A stretch of DNA of 64,000 nucleotides from Planctomycetaceae bacterium (GTDB lineage Bacteria > Planctomycetota > Planctomycetia > Planctomycetales > Planctomycetaceae), in the NCBI GenBank assembly GCA_018699955.1, contig JABISG010000090.1, positions 62,001 to 126,000 of the forward strand. The letters are read 5' to 3'. Below the pieces are notes generated by a model, which worked only from the letters and a program-made list of their open reading frames with translations, was not told the DNA's origin and ran no database searches. A program made the position numbers and the translations under genes. Each line of letters begins with the position of its first letter. Within the stretch, counting starts at the first letter, position 1. This document shows, one piece after another, positions 34,377 to 43,589 of this stretch.

Positions 34377-35615
34377 TCATTCCGGCGCGGGTGGCTCGTC
34401 GATTGCCAGGCAGCGGCCGATTTGCCGGGCGGCTTGCCGGAGCCGTTGGACGTTTTCGACAATGGCGAGCCGAACCCAGCCTTCGCCCTCTTCGCCAAAT
34501 CCACGGCCGGGACTGATCGCGACGCCGCCCTCGTCGAGCAGCTTCATCGCGAAATCGATCGAACCCATTTCGCTCCACGGCTCGGGGATCTTGGCCCACA
34601 CAAACATGCCGGCGCGGGGGATCTCGAGTTCCCAACCCAATCGCTTCAGGCCGTCGCACAGTGCATCGCGGCGTAGTTGATATTCCGCGGCGACGCTCTC
34701 GACGGCGGCATCGGCATGACGCATGGCGACAATCGCTGCAATTTGCACCGGCTGAAAAATCCCGTAATCGTAGTAACCCTTAATGGTGGCCAAGGCCCGA
34801 ACCATCTCAGCATTGCCGCTGCAAAAGCCGATTCGCCAGCCCGCCATGCTGTAGCCTTTGCTCATGGTGGTGAATTCGACGCCCACATCCAACGCGCCGG
34901 GCGCTTCCAGAAAACTGGGAGCCTTGTAACCGTCGAAGCAAATGTCGGCGTAGGCAAAATCGCTCATCACCATAAAATCGTGCTTCTTCGCCAGCCGCAC
35001 CAATTCAATGTAGAAATCGAGTTCGACGACCGTTGCCGTCGGATTGTGCGGGAAGTTGACGACCACCACTTTGGGCTTGGGATACAAATGCTCGCAGGTG
35101 TAGGCGATGTTGTTCAGAAATTGATCGGGCTGGCGACAGTCGATTGCAATCACATTGCCCGCCGCCAGCATGACGGCATACACGTGAATGGGAAACGACG
35201 GTGCAGGCACGACAGCCGAATCGCCCGGCCCCATCAACGCCAGACACATGTGGCTGAATCCCTCTTTCGAGCCAATGCAGGCGATCACTTCGCCATCGGG
35301 TTCCAACCGCACGCCATACCGCTTCCAATACCGCTTGGCTACTTCGCGCCGCAGATTCGCAATGCCCGAGGAGACCGAGTACCGGTGATTACGCGGATCC
35401 TTGATCGCTTCGCCGAGTTTTTCGCAGATCAACGGGTCGGGCGCATCGGTGGGGTTTCCCATGCCAAGGTCGATCACATCGACACCGGCCACCCGCTTCT
35501 CATATTTGAGCTTGTTGATCTTGCCGAACAGATACGGCGGCAGCCGCTTCACCCGATCGGAAACCGGGATCGTGAAGGGCGCGTCTTCAAATGGGACTTC
35601 AGATTCGCTTCGCAT
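34377..35615 (-). CDS. Class I/II aminotransferase, AlaC-like
   Basis: This is a 412-residue PLP-dependent fold-type I aminotransferase of the AlaC/LL-diaminopimelate-type subgroup. Visible signatures: '[11 protein letters not shown]' near residue 51, '[20 protein letters not shown]', Asn-rich [12 protein letters not shown] (the substrate-binding Asn191 region), the cofactor-binding Asp219 of [14 protein letters not shown], and the PLP lysine Lys253 in [16 protein letters not shown]. The expected reaction is alanine/2-oxoglutarate transamination or a related one. Start ATG at 35615 has a TAGAAT box 5 bases upstream, so the transcript may be leaderless. A small gene follows within 31 bp. Confidence 0.92.
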   Translation of the reverse strand: MRSESEVPFEDAPFTIPVSDRVKRLPPYLFGKINKLKYEKRVAGVDVIDLGMGNPTDAPDPLICEKLGEAIKDPRNHRYSVSSGIANLRREVAKRYWKRYGVRLEPDGEVIACIGSKEGFSHMCLALMGPGDSAVVPAPSFPIHVYAVMLAAGNVIAIDCRQPDQFLNNIAYTCEHLYPKPKVVVVNFPHNPTATVVELDFYIELVRLAKKHDFMVMSDFAYADICFDGYKAPSFLEAPGALDVGVEFTTMSKGYSMAGWRIGFCSGNAEMVRALATIKGYYDYGIFQPVQIAAIVAMRHADAAVESVAAEYQLRRDALCDGLKRLGWELEIPRAGMFVWAKIPEPWSEMGSIDFAMKLLDEGGVAISPGRGFGEEGEGWVRLAIVENVQRLRQAARQIGRCLAIDEPPAPE

Positions 35616-35620
35616 TTCGC

Positions 35621-35626
35621 GATTCT
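35621..35626 (-). promoter_or_regulatory. Possible -10 (TAGAAT) directly before the aminotransferase ATG
   Basis: On the minus strand TAGAAT ends 5 bases before the ATG, so transcription would start at or near the initiation codon. No recognisable -35 is seen. It agrees with the absence of a Shine-Dalgarno at this gene. Confidence 0.35.
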
Positions 35627-35641
35627 AACAAACGGCCGACG

Positions 35642-36985
35642 TCATGTCGCCTTGCGGGCATCGATTACGGCGGTCTGGAATCCTTTGATGGAATTTTCGA
35701 CCAACTGGATCGTGCCGGCTTCGGCTGCAATCCGCACTCCCGTGCGGCTCATTGGTTTGCGGGTTTCACGAATGCTGTTGCCGACGATGCGGATATCTTT
35801 CGTTTGCCCCTGCACGTCGATGCCGATGCCCGCTTCGCCGCCGCTGTTGACGATGCGGTTGTTCTCGATGACGTTGCGGTTCGCCCAGAAATCGCGGCCG
35901 CGGCCATCGTTGCGGAACAGCACGCCCACCTTGCCGCTGTTGGTGACATCGTTGTCGCGCATCACGTTGTCGGTATCACGGTGGCCGATGGAGATGCCGT
36001 AGTTGCGGTTGCCGTCGATCTTGTTCTTCTCGGCCAATCCGTATCGCACGCCCCAGCACCAGAAGATACCGATGCCGTTTCGCTCCAGCCGGTTGCCCAA
36101 GAGTCGCGGCCGCTGCGAACCCGAACCGGGATGCACGCCCAAATCGGCGTTGTCGTGACTGTGGCAATTCTCGACGACGACATCGTGGCAAATCTGAAAG
36201 CTGACGCCATCGCCGTTGTAGTTGCGGGTGGTGACGCCGCGAATGGTGTAGCGGTTACAGTCCTGCAGGAAGATGCAGCCGCCGTAGTTTCCGTTGAGGT
36301 TCTCGTTGTTCTTGCGGTTGCCATCGAGCGTAATGTTTTCAATGAAAACGTCGGCCGTCCGCTCGCTGGTCAACAGCGGGAACAGCGACGAACAAGTCGG
36401 CTTGCCCGACAACCACAGGTTCTTGCGCAGCCCGTCGTTCAACTTGAAACGGTTTCCCGATCCCGCAACGAGCATTCGTTTGATAACCGTCGAACTGCCA
36501 TTATGTGGGTTCTTCGCCTTCAGTAGCACGCCGTCACCCACGCGGAATCCGTGCTTACCCTTCAGCGTAATCTCCCGGTCGTACCAGTCCGAGTCGTCCC
36601 CCAACGGCACGCTCTCCGAAGCAATCTTTGTCAGAATGCTGTCGTCGCCACTGCCCAACAGCCGAATGCCCGACGGCAGATGCACGGCATTGCGAAACGT
36701 AAAAGTCCCCGGCAACACCTGCACCGTCCCGCCACCCAACCGCGCAACATAATCGACGGCCGCCTGCACGACTTTGTCATCACGGCCAACAAGATCGCCC
36801 CGCTTGGGACCGACGGTAATGGTGAGTTTCTCATCCCAATCGGGCTCGCGAACATTGTCGCCATCGATAGCGCGTGGACCGGAATCTGTCGAACGGGTGT
36901 CGGCTGCGAATAATTGCCCCGGCAGGCGAGTTGCCAGCAAAGCGGAAGACGCAGCGAGGAAGTGGCGACGGGTGAGGGTTGGCAT
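35642..36985 (-). CDS. Tat-exported right-handed beta-helix (pectate-lyase-like) protein
   Basis: This 447-residue protein has a twin-arginine signal (TLTRRHFLAASSALLA, Arg6-Arg7), a globular start, and from about residue 190 a run of parallel beta-helix coils. These carry repeating 'N.I..N...GI.I' patterns ('ENITLDGNRKNNENLNGNYGGC', 'NRLERNGIGIFWCWGV', 'KNKIDGNRNYGISIGHRDTDNVMRDNDV', 'NNRIVNSGGEAGIGIDV'). Such proteins cleave or bind polysaccharides at the cell surface. Catalytic residues cannot be assigned. GGAGA precedes the ATG. It ends 27 bp upstream of the aminotransferase ATG in the same direction, but function does not link them. Confidence 0.87.
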   Translation of the reverse strand: MPTLTRRHFLAASSALLATRLPGQLFAADTRSTDSGPRAIDGDNVREPDWDEKLTITVGPKRGDLVGRDDKVVQAAVDYVARLGGGTVQVLPGTFTFRNAVHLPSGIRLLGSGDDSILTKIASESVPLGDDSDWYDREITLKGKHGFRVGDGVLLKAKNPHNGSSTVIKRMLVAGSGNRFKLNDGLRKNLWLSGKPTCSSLFPLLTSERTADVFIENITLDGNRKNNENLNGNYGGCIFLQDCNRYTIRGVTTRNYNGDGVSFQICHDVVVENCHSHDNADLGVHPGSGSQRPRLLGNRLERNGIGIFWCWGVRYGLAEKNKIDGNRNYGISIGHRDTDNVMRDNDVTNSGKVGVLFRNDGRGRDFWANRNVIENNRIVNSGGEAGIGIDVQGQTKDIRIVGNSIRETRKPMSRTGVRIAAEAGTIQLVENSIKGFQTAVIDARKAT

Positions 36986-37093
36986 GGTTGGTCTCCGTTT
37001 GCACTGAAAGAGCGTGTGAGCAACTGAATATCACTTGATCCTGCACCTGGGATTCGAAAAGTCTCCAGTCTCGGCCACCCGACGACTATTCTA

Positions 37094-37813
37094 TCACACC
37101 GTCCCCCAAATACAGACGTATTCTGAATTCCCCGCGACTGGGCCGCTTTGCAGGTCCGATTCCAATTGCTTCAAACCCGTTTCAAACTCGGCATCCGAAA
37201 TCAACAGCAGCGATGAATACGCCTTCTGCCGATAGGCATTTGAATCAGCGATCGCGACGGGTGTGCCGATGTTGTGTGAGGCCGGATCGCTGAAGCCAGC
37301 TTGCTGCATTGCATTGAGCAGTGTTTCGACCGTTGGGTAGCGGGCAAGTTCCGGTTCGATGGTTGCGGGCCAATAGTGGGAGAGTGGGTTGCGGTTGCGG
37401 ATCATTTCGGTCGATTCGGTCACGGTGCAGAGTGTGCCGTCGGGTTTCAGGACGCGTTTTGCTTCGCGGAAATAGGCGGCAACGTCCTGCATGTGGTGGG
37501 CCACGTTGACCGTGAAGATGAAATCGAAAAAACCGGCGGCAAACGGAATCGCCTCGGCTGTGCCGGCGACCAATTGCAGACGGTCTATCGTCGGCGCGTG
37601 GCCGCGCATGCCGGCCGATGGTTCGACGCCCCAACCGTTGCAACCGCAGGCATCGATCAGCGCGGCAATGTGATCGGCGGTGCCGCAACCGACTTCGAGG
37701 ACTTTCGATTCCGTGCCGAGAGTGACGTGGGCCAGGAGTTCATCGACAACGCCCCTGTTGGCGCTGCGACTGCTGGCATACGCGCTGGATATGGCGTCGT
37801 AGTCAACCGGCAT
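37094..37813 (-). CDS. Class I SAM-dependent methyltransferase
   Basis: A 239-residue cytoplasmic methyltransferase. Motif I 'KVLEVGCGTADHIAAL' and motif post-I 'WGVEPS' near residues 40-70, then 'LVAGTAEAIPFAAGFFDFIFTVNVAHHM' and 'FREAKRVLKPDGTL', match the UbiE/small-molecule type. The C-terminal half is specific to the substrate, which is unknown. The ATG at 37813 (MPVDYDAISSAYASS) is preferred to an upstream start at 37870. It lies 108 bp upstream of the beta-helix gene and about 80 bp downstream of the OFA-type transporter, all on the minus strand, so a read-through transcript is possible. Confidence 0.87.
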   Translation of the reverse strand: MPVDYDAISSAYASSRSANRGVVDELLAHVTLGTESKVLEVGCGTADHIAALIDACGCNGWGVEPSAGMRGHAPTIDRLQLVAGTAEAIPFAAGFFDFIFTVNVAHHMQDVAAYFREAKRVLKPDGTLCTVTESTEMIRNRNPLSHYWPATIEPELARYPTVETLLNAMQQAGFSDPASHNIGTPVAIADSNAYRQKAYSSLLLISDAEFETGLKQLESDLQSGPVAGNSEYVCIWGTV

Positions 37814-37894
37814 CTGCTGTCTTCTTTCGTTGAACCTTACAACGCCAATTGCGCCGGACACGCGATGCAAATCCGCAAGCGAGGGGTGTGGCTT

Positions 37895-39592
37895 TCAGGC
37901 GGTTTCGTCCGGCGAGAAGTGTTTTGGATCGACGGGTCGAATCAACAAGTTACAGACCAACGCAACGGCGAGCAGGGCCGCCATGAGGTACATGGTTGTG
38001 TTGTAGAGCGTAGGTGTTGGGTTCTGCGTGCCGGCGGGGGCGATTTCCATCAACTGCGAAATGGTGACAGTCTTTAACTCGACCAGTTCTTTGAGCTTGC
38101 CAACCGGCGCACCGAATTTTTCGGCAAATTCGGCCGGATCGATTTGTTCGACCAGTTGCTTGATGGCTTGCAGACGGGTTCGCTCGCGCAGCGATGTGAT
38201 GGCGAGCGGGCCGAGAACGCCGGCCGTACTCCAGGCAGTGAGCAGACGACCGTGAATGCCGCCGACGTTCTTCGCGCCGAACAAGTCGGCCAGATAGGCC
38301 GGGATGGTGGCGAATCCGCCGCCGTACATTGTGAAGATGATCAACGTCGCCGCGTAAAAGTAGACCAACCAGATAACCGCCGGTGACACGCTAAGCTGGA
38401 ACGCCGTCAGAGGAATCGAAAGATAGAGTGCGATTCCCAGCACGAAGAAGACTGTGTAGGTTGTCTTTCGGCCGATGTAGTCGGAGACGGTGGCCCAGAA
38501 GAAGCGACCCGCCATGTTGAACACGCTGATCCATAGCACGTAATTGGCGGCGAAGGCCGCGTCGGCAAATTTAAACTGGGTACCGCCGGTGAAATCTTTC
38601 ATCATCGTCTTCGCGACGCCGAGTACGCCAATGCCGGCCGTCACGTTGAAGCAAAGGACGATCCAAACGAGATAGAATTGCGGCGTCTTCAGCGCTTCGT
38701 CTGCACTAATCTGGTGGGTTGTGATCATCTCCTTGGCTGCTTCGTCTTCGCTGGGTGGGGTCCAGCCGGCGGGCAACCAGCCGTCAGCCGGAAGTCGATA
38801 CGAGAAGGCGGCGGCGATCATCACGACAAAGTAAATCAGTCCCAACGCCACGAAGGTTTCGGCCACACCCATGTGTCCGGTTCCAACTTGGTACACGCCT
38901 TCCGCGGAACCAACGAGCATCTGTTTGACTTCGGTGCTGCCGACAACGACGACTTCGCGGAGTTCGCCGGCGACCTCAGTGAAACGTCTTCCTGCTTTGG
39001 TGACAAGCGTTACCTCTTCGACCGAACCGATCCGCACGGGGACTTCAGAAAAACTGCGAATCAGCCACCGAATCAATCGCACGCCGATAAACGCGCCGCC
39101 GCCGAACCCCATAATCGCCATGCCGGCGGCCATGCCGCGGCGATCGGGAAACCATTTGACGAGCGTGCTGACAGGCGAGACATATCCCAGTCCCAATCCA
39201 CAGCCGCCAATCACTCCGTAGCCAAGATACAACAGCCAAAGTTGGTGCAGGTGAATTCCGAGTGCGCCGACCAGAAACCCGCCGCCCCAGCAACAGGCGG
39301 CCACTGTGCCGACCATGCGCGGGCCGACCTTTTCCATCCACTTGCCACCGAATGCGGCCGATAGCCCAAGAGAGACGATCGCCAACGTGTAGGTGAGGTT
39401 TGTCTGTCCCAAGGTCCATTCGTCGGCGGCACTGGCAACAACCCCACGCATTTTGATGAGGGCCGGGTCGAACATACTCCAGGCGTAAACCGAGCCGATA
39501 CAGAGGTGAATCGCAACCGACGCCGGCGGAACAAACCAACGGTTAAAGCCGGGCGGGGCGATGATGCGATCTCTGGCGAGTAGGCCGGGCAT
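37895..39592 (-). CDS. OFA-family MFS transporter (oxalate/formate antiporter-like)
   Basis: This is a 565-residue integral membrane protein with about 12 helices. The N terminus 'FVPPASVAIHLCIGSVYAWSMF' is the OFA-family signature, followed by 'GGCGLGLGYVSPVSTLVKWFPDRRGMAAGMAIMGFGGGAF' in the fourth/fifth helix region. The family exchanges formate, oxalate or other carboxylates. An unusual ~100-residue soluble insertion (~190-270, 'SEVPVRIGSVEEVTLVTKAGRRFTEVAGE') lies before the second helix bundle, and the C-terminal region also has an extended ~70-residue loop near 480-530. AAAGGC is upstream of the ATG. Substrate unknown; neighbour genes do not resolve it. Confidence 0.88.
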   Translation of the reverse strand: MPGLLARDRIIAPPGFNRWFVPPASVAIHLCIGSVYAWSMFDPALIKMRGVVASAADEWTLGQTNLTYTLAIVSLGLSAAFGGKWMEKVGPRMVGTVAACCWGGGFLVGALGIHLHQLWLLYLGYGVIGGCGLGLGYVSPVSTLVKWFPDRRGMAAGMAIMGFGGGAFIGVRLIRWLIRSFSEVPVRIGSVEEVTLVTKAGRRFTEVAGELREVVVVGSTEVKQMLVGSAEGVYQVGTGHMGVAETFVALGLIYFVVMIAAAFSYRLPADGWLPAGWTPPSEDEAAKEMITTHQISADEALKTPQFYLVWIVLCFNVTAGIGVLGVAKTMMKDFTGGTQFKFADAAFAANYVLWISVFNMAGRFFWATVSDYIGRKTTYTVFFVLGIALYLSIPLTAFQLSVSPAVIWLVYFYAATLIIFTMYGGGFATIPAYLADLFGAKNVGGIHGRLLTAWSTAGVLGPLAITSLRERTRLQAIKQLVEQIDPAEFAEKFGAPVGKLKELVELKTVTISQLMEIAPAGTQNPTPTLYNTTMYLMAALLAVALVCNLLIRPVDPKHFSPDETA

Positions 39593-39677
39593 GAATGCGC
39601 TTGCCTTTCTGCGGCTGTGTGGGATGGACCAAACACAGGCCGCAGAATACCCGAGAATGCGCGCGGAGTCGAGGGGG

Positions 39678-39692
39678 GCTAAACCGCAAGCG
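39678..39692. repeat. 15-bp dispersed motif GCTAAACCGCAAGCG (copy 1)
   Basis: An exact copy of this 15-mer occurs again at 62401-62415, each time in an intergenic gap. It is probably part of a larger dispersed element. Confidence 0.5.
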
Positions 39693-39709
39693 AGCGCAGT
39701 GTGTCTGAG

Positions 39710-39907
39710 TCAGCTTGCGTCGTTGCTGCTGGTTTCGGGTTGAGCTGATTCCGAATCCTGCGCGTCGTATTCATCGGTCAACGTTGAAGGACAGACTTCC
39801 TGCTGATCGCATTGCGTGCAAACGACGTGAATCAGATCGGAACTGCTCAGGCGAAGTTGCTGCGTTTCGCACAACTGGTACAACTCGTGCAGGTGCGTGC
39901 AAACCAT
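39710..39907 (-). CDS. Small Cys-rich cytoplasmic protein
   Basis: A 65-residue protein (MVCTHLHELYQLCETQ...) with a Cys/His-rich N-terminal half: Cys3, Cys13, and CTQCDQQEVC, plus an acidic Ser/Asp/Glu tail. The Cys pair separated by two residues, with further Cys and His, could bind zinc. It has a strong GGGAG ribosome site, which is the chief support for it being real. It lies between the OFA transporter and a membrane protein. Family not recognised. Confidence 0.7.
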   Translation of the reverse strand: MVCTHLHELYQLCETQQLRLSSSDLIHVVCTQCDQQEVCPSTLTDEYDAQDSESAQPETSSNDAS

Positions 39908-39929
39908 GTTTCATCTCCCGACGCTATGT

Positions 39930-40376
39930 TCACGGAGTGTGGATTTGTTGATTCAGGTGTTCGAGAAGATTCGAGACGTCATCGGTGCCTATGCGCAATG
40001 ACTTCTGCCCCAATTTCAAATCGACGCAGTCGAATCCCCACAGATTATACGTCCAACCACGCGATGGAACATAGTGAATTCCCCAGCCATCGATCAAAGA
40101 AGATCGACCGGCTTTGGCTTCTGTCACATCTGCGTAAAGAATCGTCTTGTGAAAAAGCGGAAGCGGCCCATAGCGGACGGTTAATCGATCGCCTACGTCC
40201 TGTATGGTGAGGTGCATGAAGCAGGCCGCAAACAACGCGATGATTGCAGCGCTAACGAGCAGGATGATCGCGATAATCAATTCGTCGAGCAACATCGCGG
40301 CCGCCACTGCCTGGATGATCGCAATCGCCCATAAGAGATAATGCATCGGTGCGCGCTGGGTGTGCTGGTATTGCAT
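39930..40376 (-). CDS. Small membrane protein with PH-like soluble domain
   Basis: This 148-residue protein has two adjacent hydrophobic segments (~12-28 and ~33-55, 'LLWAIAIIQAVAAAMLLDELIIAIILLVSAAIIALFAACF'). A soluble, beta-rich domain follows ('VGDRLTVRYGPLPLFHKTILYADVTEAKAGRSSL') that resembles the bacterial PH-like/DUF304 pattern of two helices followed by a PH fold. Probably membrane-bound with a cytoplasmic domain. It starts only 15 bp downstream of the 991-residue protein's stop on the same strand, which suggests co-transcription. Function unknown. Confidence 0.65.
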   Translation of the reverse strand: MQYQHTQRAPMHYLLWAIAIIQAVAAAMLLDELIIAIILLVSAAIIALFAACFMHLTIQDVGDRLTVRYGPLPLFHKTILYADVTEAKAGRSSLIDGWGIHYVPSRGWTYNLWGFDCVDLKLGQKSLRIGTDDVSNLLEHLNQQIHTP

Positions 40377-40391
40377 CGGTCAAACCGTAAC

Positions 40392-43367
40392 CTACTTGAT
40401 GGGCAAGTCGGGTACCGAAAGGTTTTCAAAACGAAAAGGGACGTCAAGTTCTTCGATCCCAAGGTTAACCGTCAGCTTCAGGGCGGCATTGGCGGGAACC
40501 TTGGCACCGAAAGACGAGATTCCGTAGTAGGTCTCCTTCCCAAATGTGATACGGGAAACGTTTGCATCTTCGAGTGGTTTGCCGTCGGCATCAACCGCCT
40601 CGACTTTGGCTAGCGAATTCTTGTTGCCCCCAACCAACGACAACTTGAAACCCATGTTCTCGCGTTCGAGTTTGAACCGGAGACCGGTTGGCTTCAAATC
40701 GGGGTGGCTGACTGCTTTACCCGCCCGGCTAGGAAATGCATCAACGGTAATCGTCTTTTGCTCTTTGGCAAACAGGAGCTTGACCGAGCCTTCGATGGCG
40801 GCAACATTCTGTATCGGCTTGGAAGGATGTTCGAGGGTGATGGCGGCCGTCATACCGTCGTCGGGGTGTCTGTTCTCAAACCCGCCCCGTTTGACACGCA
40901 CAAATTCCTTGGTTGGCTCGCCGTTGAAGGAGAATTCCCGCACCTTCAATTTCAACGGCAGGCCGTCCGGCCCTTCAACGCTCTTGAGTTTGACGAAACC
41001 CCATGCGATGCCCTTTTTCGCAGATTCTCCCAGCATCGTCACCAGCACGTCGAGAGCGGGTGGGAGTTCCTTACCGTCCATATCCGACTCTTGCATTCGG
41101 CTCCAAGCTGTCTTCCCGGCGATCGTCAAACCCGCCGGGATTCCGTCGGTCGATGTCGGCGGATTGCCCGGCGCGTCCGGCGGCAGCGGAACGCGAACGT
41201 CGGCAACGTCGAACGGAACATCGACTTGCTTGATGCCCATGTTCAATGTCAATTTCAGCGAGAAGTCGGCCGGAGTACCCTCGTTCTGGAAGAAACCGTA
41301 GCTGACTTGGCCGTTGAATTCGGAACGAAAACCGTTGGCCATTTCCAGGCGTTTCCCGGCGGTATCGACTGCTTCGACTTTCACCAGTGCGAACGGGTTT
41401 CCCTTCGTCACTTTCAGATTCAGGGCGTTACCCTGTTTCGAAATTTCCACCACCAGACCGGCCTTTTCGATAACCGGATCGACAATTGGCTTTCCAACCA
41501 GCGATGGTGCGTTCTTCAGTGTTGCGGTTTTCTGTTCACCGGCAACCTGAAGCGACACGGTTCCTGCGGCGGCGGTCACGCTCGAAACGGGTTGTTGCGG
41601 ATGCGGAATGGACAACACGGCTTTCACACCATGCTGCGGATGATCGTTCTGGTATTCGCCGCGTTCCACCCGAATGAACCGCTTGATCGGGTCGTTGGGA
41701 CTGAATTGGGGAGACTTGACCTTGAGTTCGCGTCCCCCGTCGGCGGTGAGTTTGTCGATTTTGACCCGTCCCCAGGCAATGGCTGCCTGCGGCTGTTTGC
41801 CGATGAGGTAGATCCACAGTTTCATGTCCGGCGGTAATGGCTTGCCATCGCCTTGCTGAATCTGATTTTCATCCCACTGGACAATGCCCGAGACTTCCAA
41901 CCCGTCCGGTGCTTCGGTGGGGAGGTTGGTCGGCATCGGTTGGGCTTCGGTCGAACCGGGACCGATTGGCGGGATTCCGTTGCCGCCGTTTCCGGGCATC
42001 ATGCCGGAGAACATCAACATTCCCATCAGTTGCGGCCCCGACTGTTTGACGGCTGCGACGGTCTCCTCTGAAATCGTTGCGCTGGTGTTGACCGTCGCTG
42101 CATCGAGCGACGTCTTCAAGCTTGCCAACACCGGTTCAAGAATCTGATCGAATCCGAACATTGCAGCGGCGGAATCCTTCAAGCCGGCGTGACCTTCGGC
42201 GATTACTCCATCGAGAAGTTGTTTGATTTGGGCAGCGGCTTTGTCGTCGGTGCAGTTAGCCTGCAGTTGCAGTTCGATACCGCTGCCGACGTTAACGCCA
42301 ACACAAATCGCCTGCAGATTGTTTGCCACCACAAGCGCCATTTCTCCGGACGGGTCATCGGGGCCGCCACCGCCCGGCAAGTTATCGGTCAACGCCGACT
42401 TCTCTTTGGGGACAAATACAATCAACAACTGTTGATCGGGATCGACAAAATCGAGTTCGGCGCGGCGCGTCTGTTTTCCGTCGGTCGTTATGGCCACCTT
42501 GACCTGTTCTTCCGACCCGAGAACGATCAGTTTCGGCTCGGCGAGGAACACGGCGAGCGGTTCGTTATCCGCAAGATCGGGGGCGTCCGGATCAGAGACG
42601 TCGGCTGGCGGCTGGAAGAGGAAGTATGTTTTGCCGCCGTGCTGCAGTTCCTTGCACTCGTGTTCGGCCAGCTTGAGTGATTCGGCATCGACCGATTTGT
42701 TCAATCGCGCGACAGCGGTAAATTGATCACGGGCAGCCGACGCGATGTCTGCCGGCCCTGCGGGCGTCCCTTGTTTCGCCTGATTGGAAACGCCCGACAG
42801 ACCGACAGTAAGACTGGCAACGTCAGCGGGTGCCAACCCGAGATTCTGCTGAATTTCCTGCAGTCCCGATTGCACCTGAGGCATGTCGGCGAGTTGCTTG
42901 AGTAGCGGCGACTGCCAGGCATCAGCCAGCTGGAGTTGGACAAACAGCTCGGTATCGGCAGGCAAGTAGGAAAGGTCGAGTTTGTTCTCTGCCGCTGGTT
43001 GCTTTCCTTCACCTTCGGCAACAGGTGGACCTGCCGGTGGATTTTCGCCGCCGGAGAAGAGACCGGATGCCCACAGCCCGACTCCCACCAACAGCAGAAC
43101 CGCGACAACGCCGCCACCAATGATCGCACCGGTCTTCGATCCGCCCCCCGGCCGTTGTTGGTGTGCTGTGATGCGTTGCCCTGCTGTCTGTCCCGACTTA
43201 CTTCTTTGTGGTGGTTGCGAAGGAACCGTCGGCGAAGTGGTCGCCTCGGCCAACACGAATGGATTACTGCAATTAGGGCAGTTGGCTTTCTTGCCGAGCT
43301 TGCTGCGGTCCTTCAGCTTCATACTCACGCCGCACATTGGACATACGACAGATATCGTCTCGGACAT
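40392..43367 (-). CDS. Zinc-ribbon, membrane-anchored protein with duplicated C-terminal module
   Basis: A 991-residue protein. Zinc ribbon: Cys9, Cys12, Cys30, Cys33 (CPMC ... CPNC). Then a Gln/Pro-rich linker, one transmembrane helix (~80-103), and a ~380-residue extracellular/periplasmic region ('YLPADTELFVQLQLADAWQSPLLKQLADM') that resembles DUF3352-type domains. Two tandem modules of about 250 residues follow (489-745 and 746-991), each running from 'GL.[VI][SA]GK' through 'IAWG.VK', 'RV.RG' and 'KVEAVD..GK.LE.AN' to 'NLGI[EK]..DVPF'. They are clear homologues. Start was set at 43367, where the ribbon begins. The N-terminal plan is the same as in the WD40-like gene at 2137. Confidence 0.8.
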   Translation of the reverse strand: MSETISVVCPMCGVSMKLKDRSKLGKKANCPNCSNPFVLAEATTSPTVPSQPPQRSKSGQTAGQRITAHQQRPGGGSKTGAIIGGGVVAVLLLVGVGLWASGLFSGGENPPAGPPVAEGEGKQPAAENKLDLSYLPADTELFVQLQLADAWQSPLLKQLADMPQVQSGLQEIQQNLGLAPADVASLTVGLSGVSNQAKQGTPAGPADIASAARDQFTAVARLNKSVDAESLKLAEHECKELQHGGKTYFLFQPPADVSDPDAPDLADNEPLAVFLAEPKLIVLGSEEQVKVAITTDGKQTRRAELDFVDPDQQLLIVFVPKEKSALTDNLPGGGGPDDPSGEMALVVANNLQAICVGVNVGSGIELQLQANCTDDKAAAQIKQLLDGVIAEGHAGLKDSAAAMFGFDQILEPVLASLKTSLDAATVNTSATISEETVAAVKQSGPQLMGMLMFSGMMPGNGGNGIPPIGPGSTEAQPMPTNLPTEAPDGLEVSGIVQWDENQIQQGDGKPLPPDMKLWIYLIGKQPQAAIAWGRVKIDKLTADGGRELKVKSPQFSPNDPIKRFIRVERGEYQNDHPQHGVKAVLSIPHPQQPVSSVTAAAGTVSLQVAGEQKTATLKNAPSLVGKPIVDPVIEKAGLVVEISKQGNALNLKVTKGNPFALVKVEAVDTAGKRLEMANGFRSEFNGQVSYGFFQNEGTPADFSLKLTLNMGIKQVDVPFDVADVRVPLPPDAPGNPPTSTDGIPAGLTIAGKTAWSRMQESDMDGKELPPALDVLVTMLGESAKKGIAWGFVKLKSVEGPDGLPLKLKVREFSFNGEPTKEFVRVKRGGFENRHPDDGMTAAITLEHPSKPIQNVAAIEGSVKLLFAKEQKTITVDAFPSRAGKAVSHPDLKPTGLRFKLERENMGFKLSLVGGNKNSLAKVEAVDADGKPLEDANVSRITFGKETYYGISSFGAKVPANAALKLTVNLGIEELDVPFRFENLSVPDLPIK
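40395..41903 (-). repeat. Tandem duplication of a ~250-residue coding module
   Basis: The two halves (about 41133-41903 and 40395-41132) code for related modules that share 'DVPF', 'KVEAVD', 'IAWG' and 'FVRV.RG' blocks in the same order. Divergence is high at residue level, so the duplication is old. Confidence 0.75.
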
Positions 43368-43589
43368 GATTGACTCGCTTGTCGATCGAATGGAATGAGC
43401 GGCCCGGCGGCTCGCGGACGCTGAGCGAATTATGATTGGATAGTCGGATAGTAGTACAACCGCCGCGCCTTTGGCAACGAAAATTGGCCATACCGCGTTC
43501 CGGATTCCACCGCAGATCACACGGGGAGCCCTTGGGAGCTCCGGGGACCAGACTATCGGCGACAACGCAGAATCGATCTCGACGGATCA

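Noticed and set aside
34677..36002. 441-codon plus-strand frame across the aminotransferase and beta-helix genes
   Set aside because: Antisense to two recognised proteins; composition rich in His and Arg without any motif.
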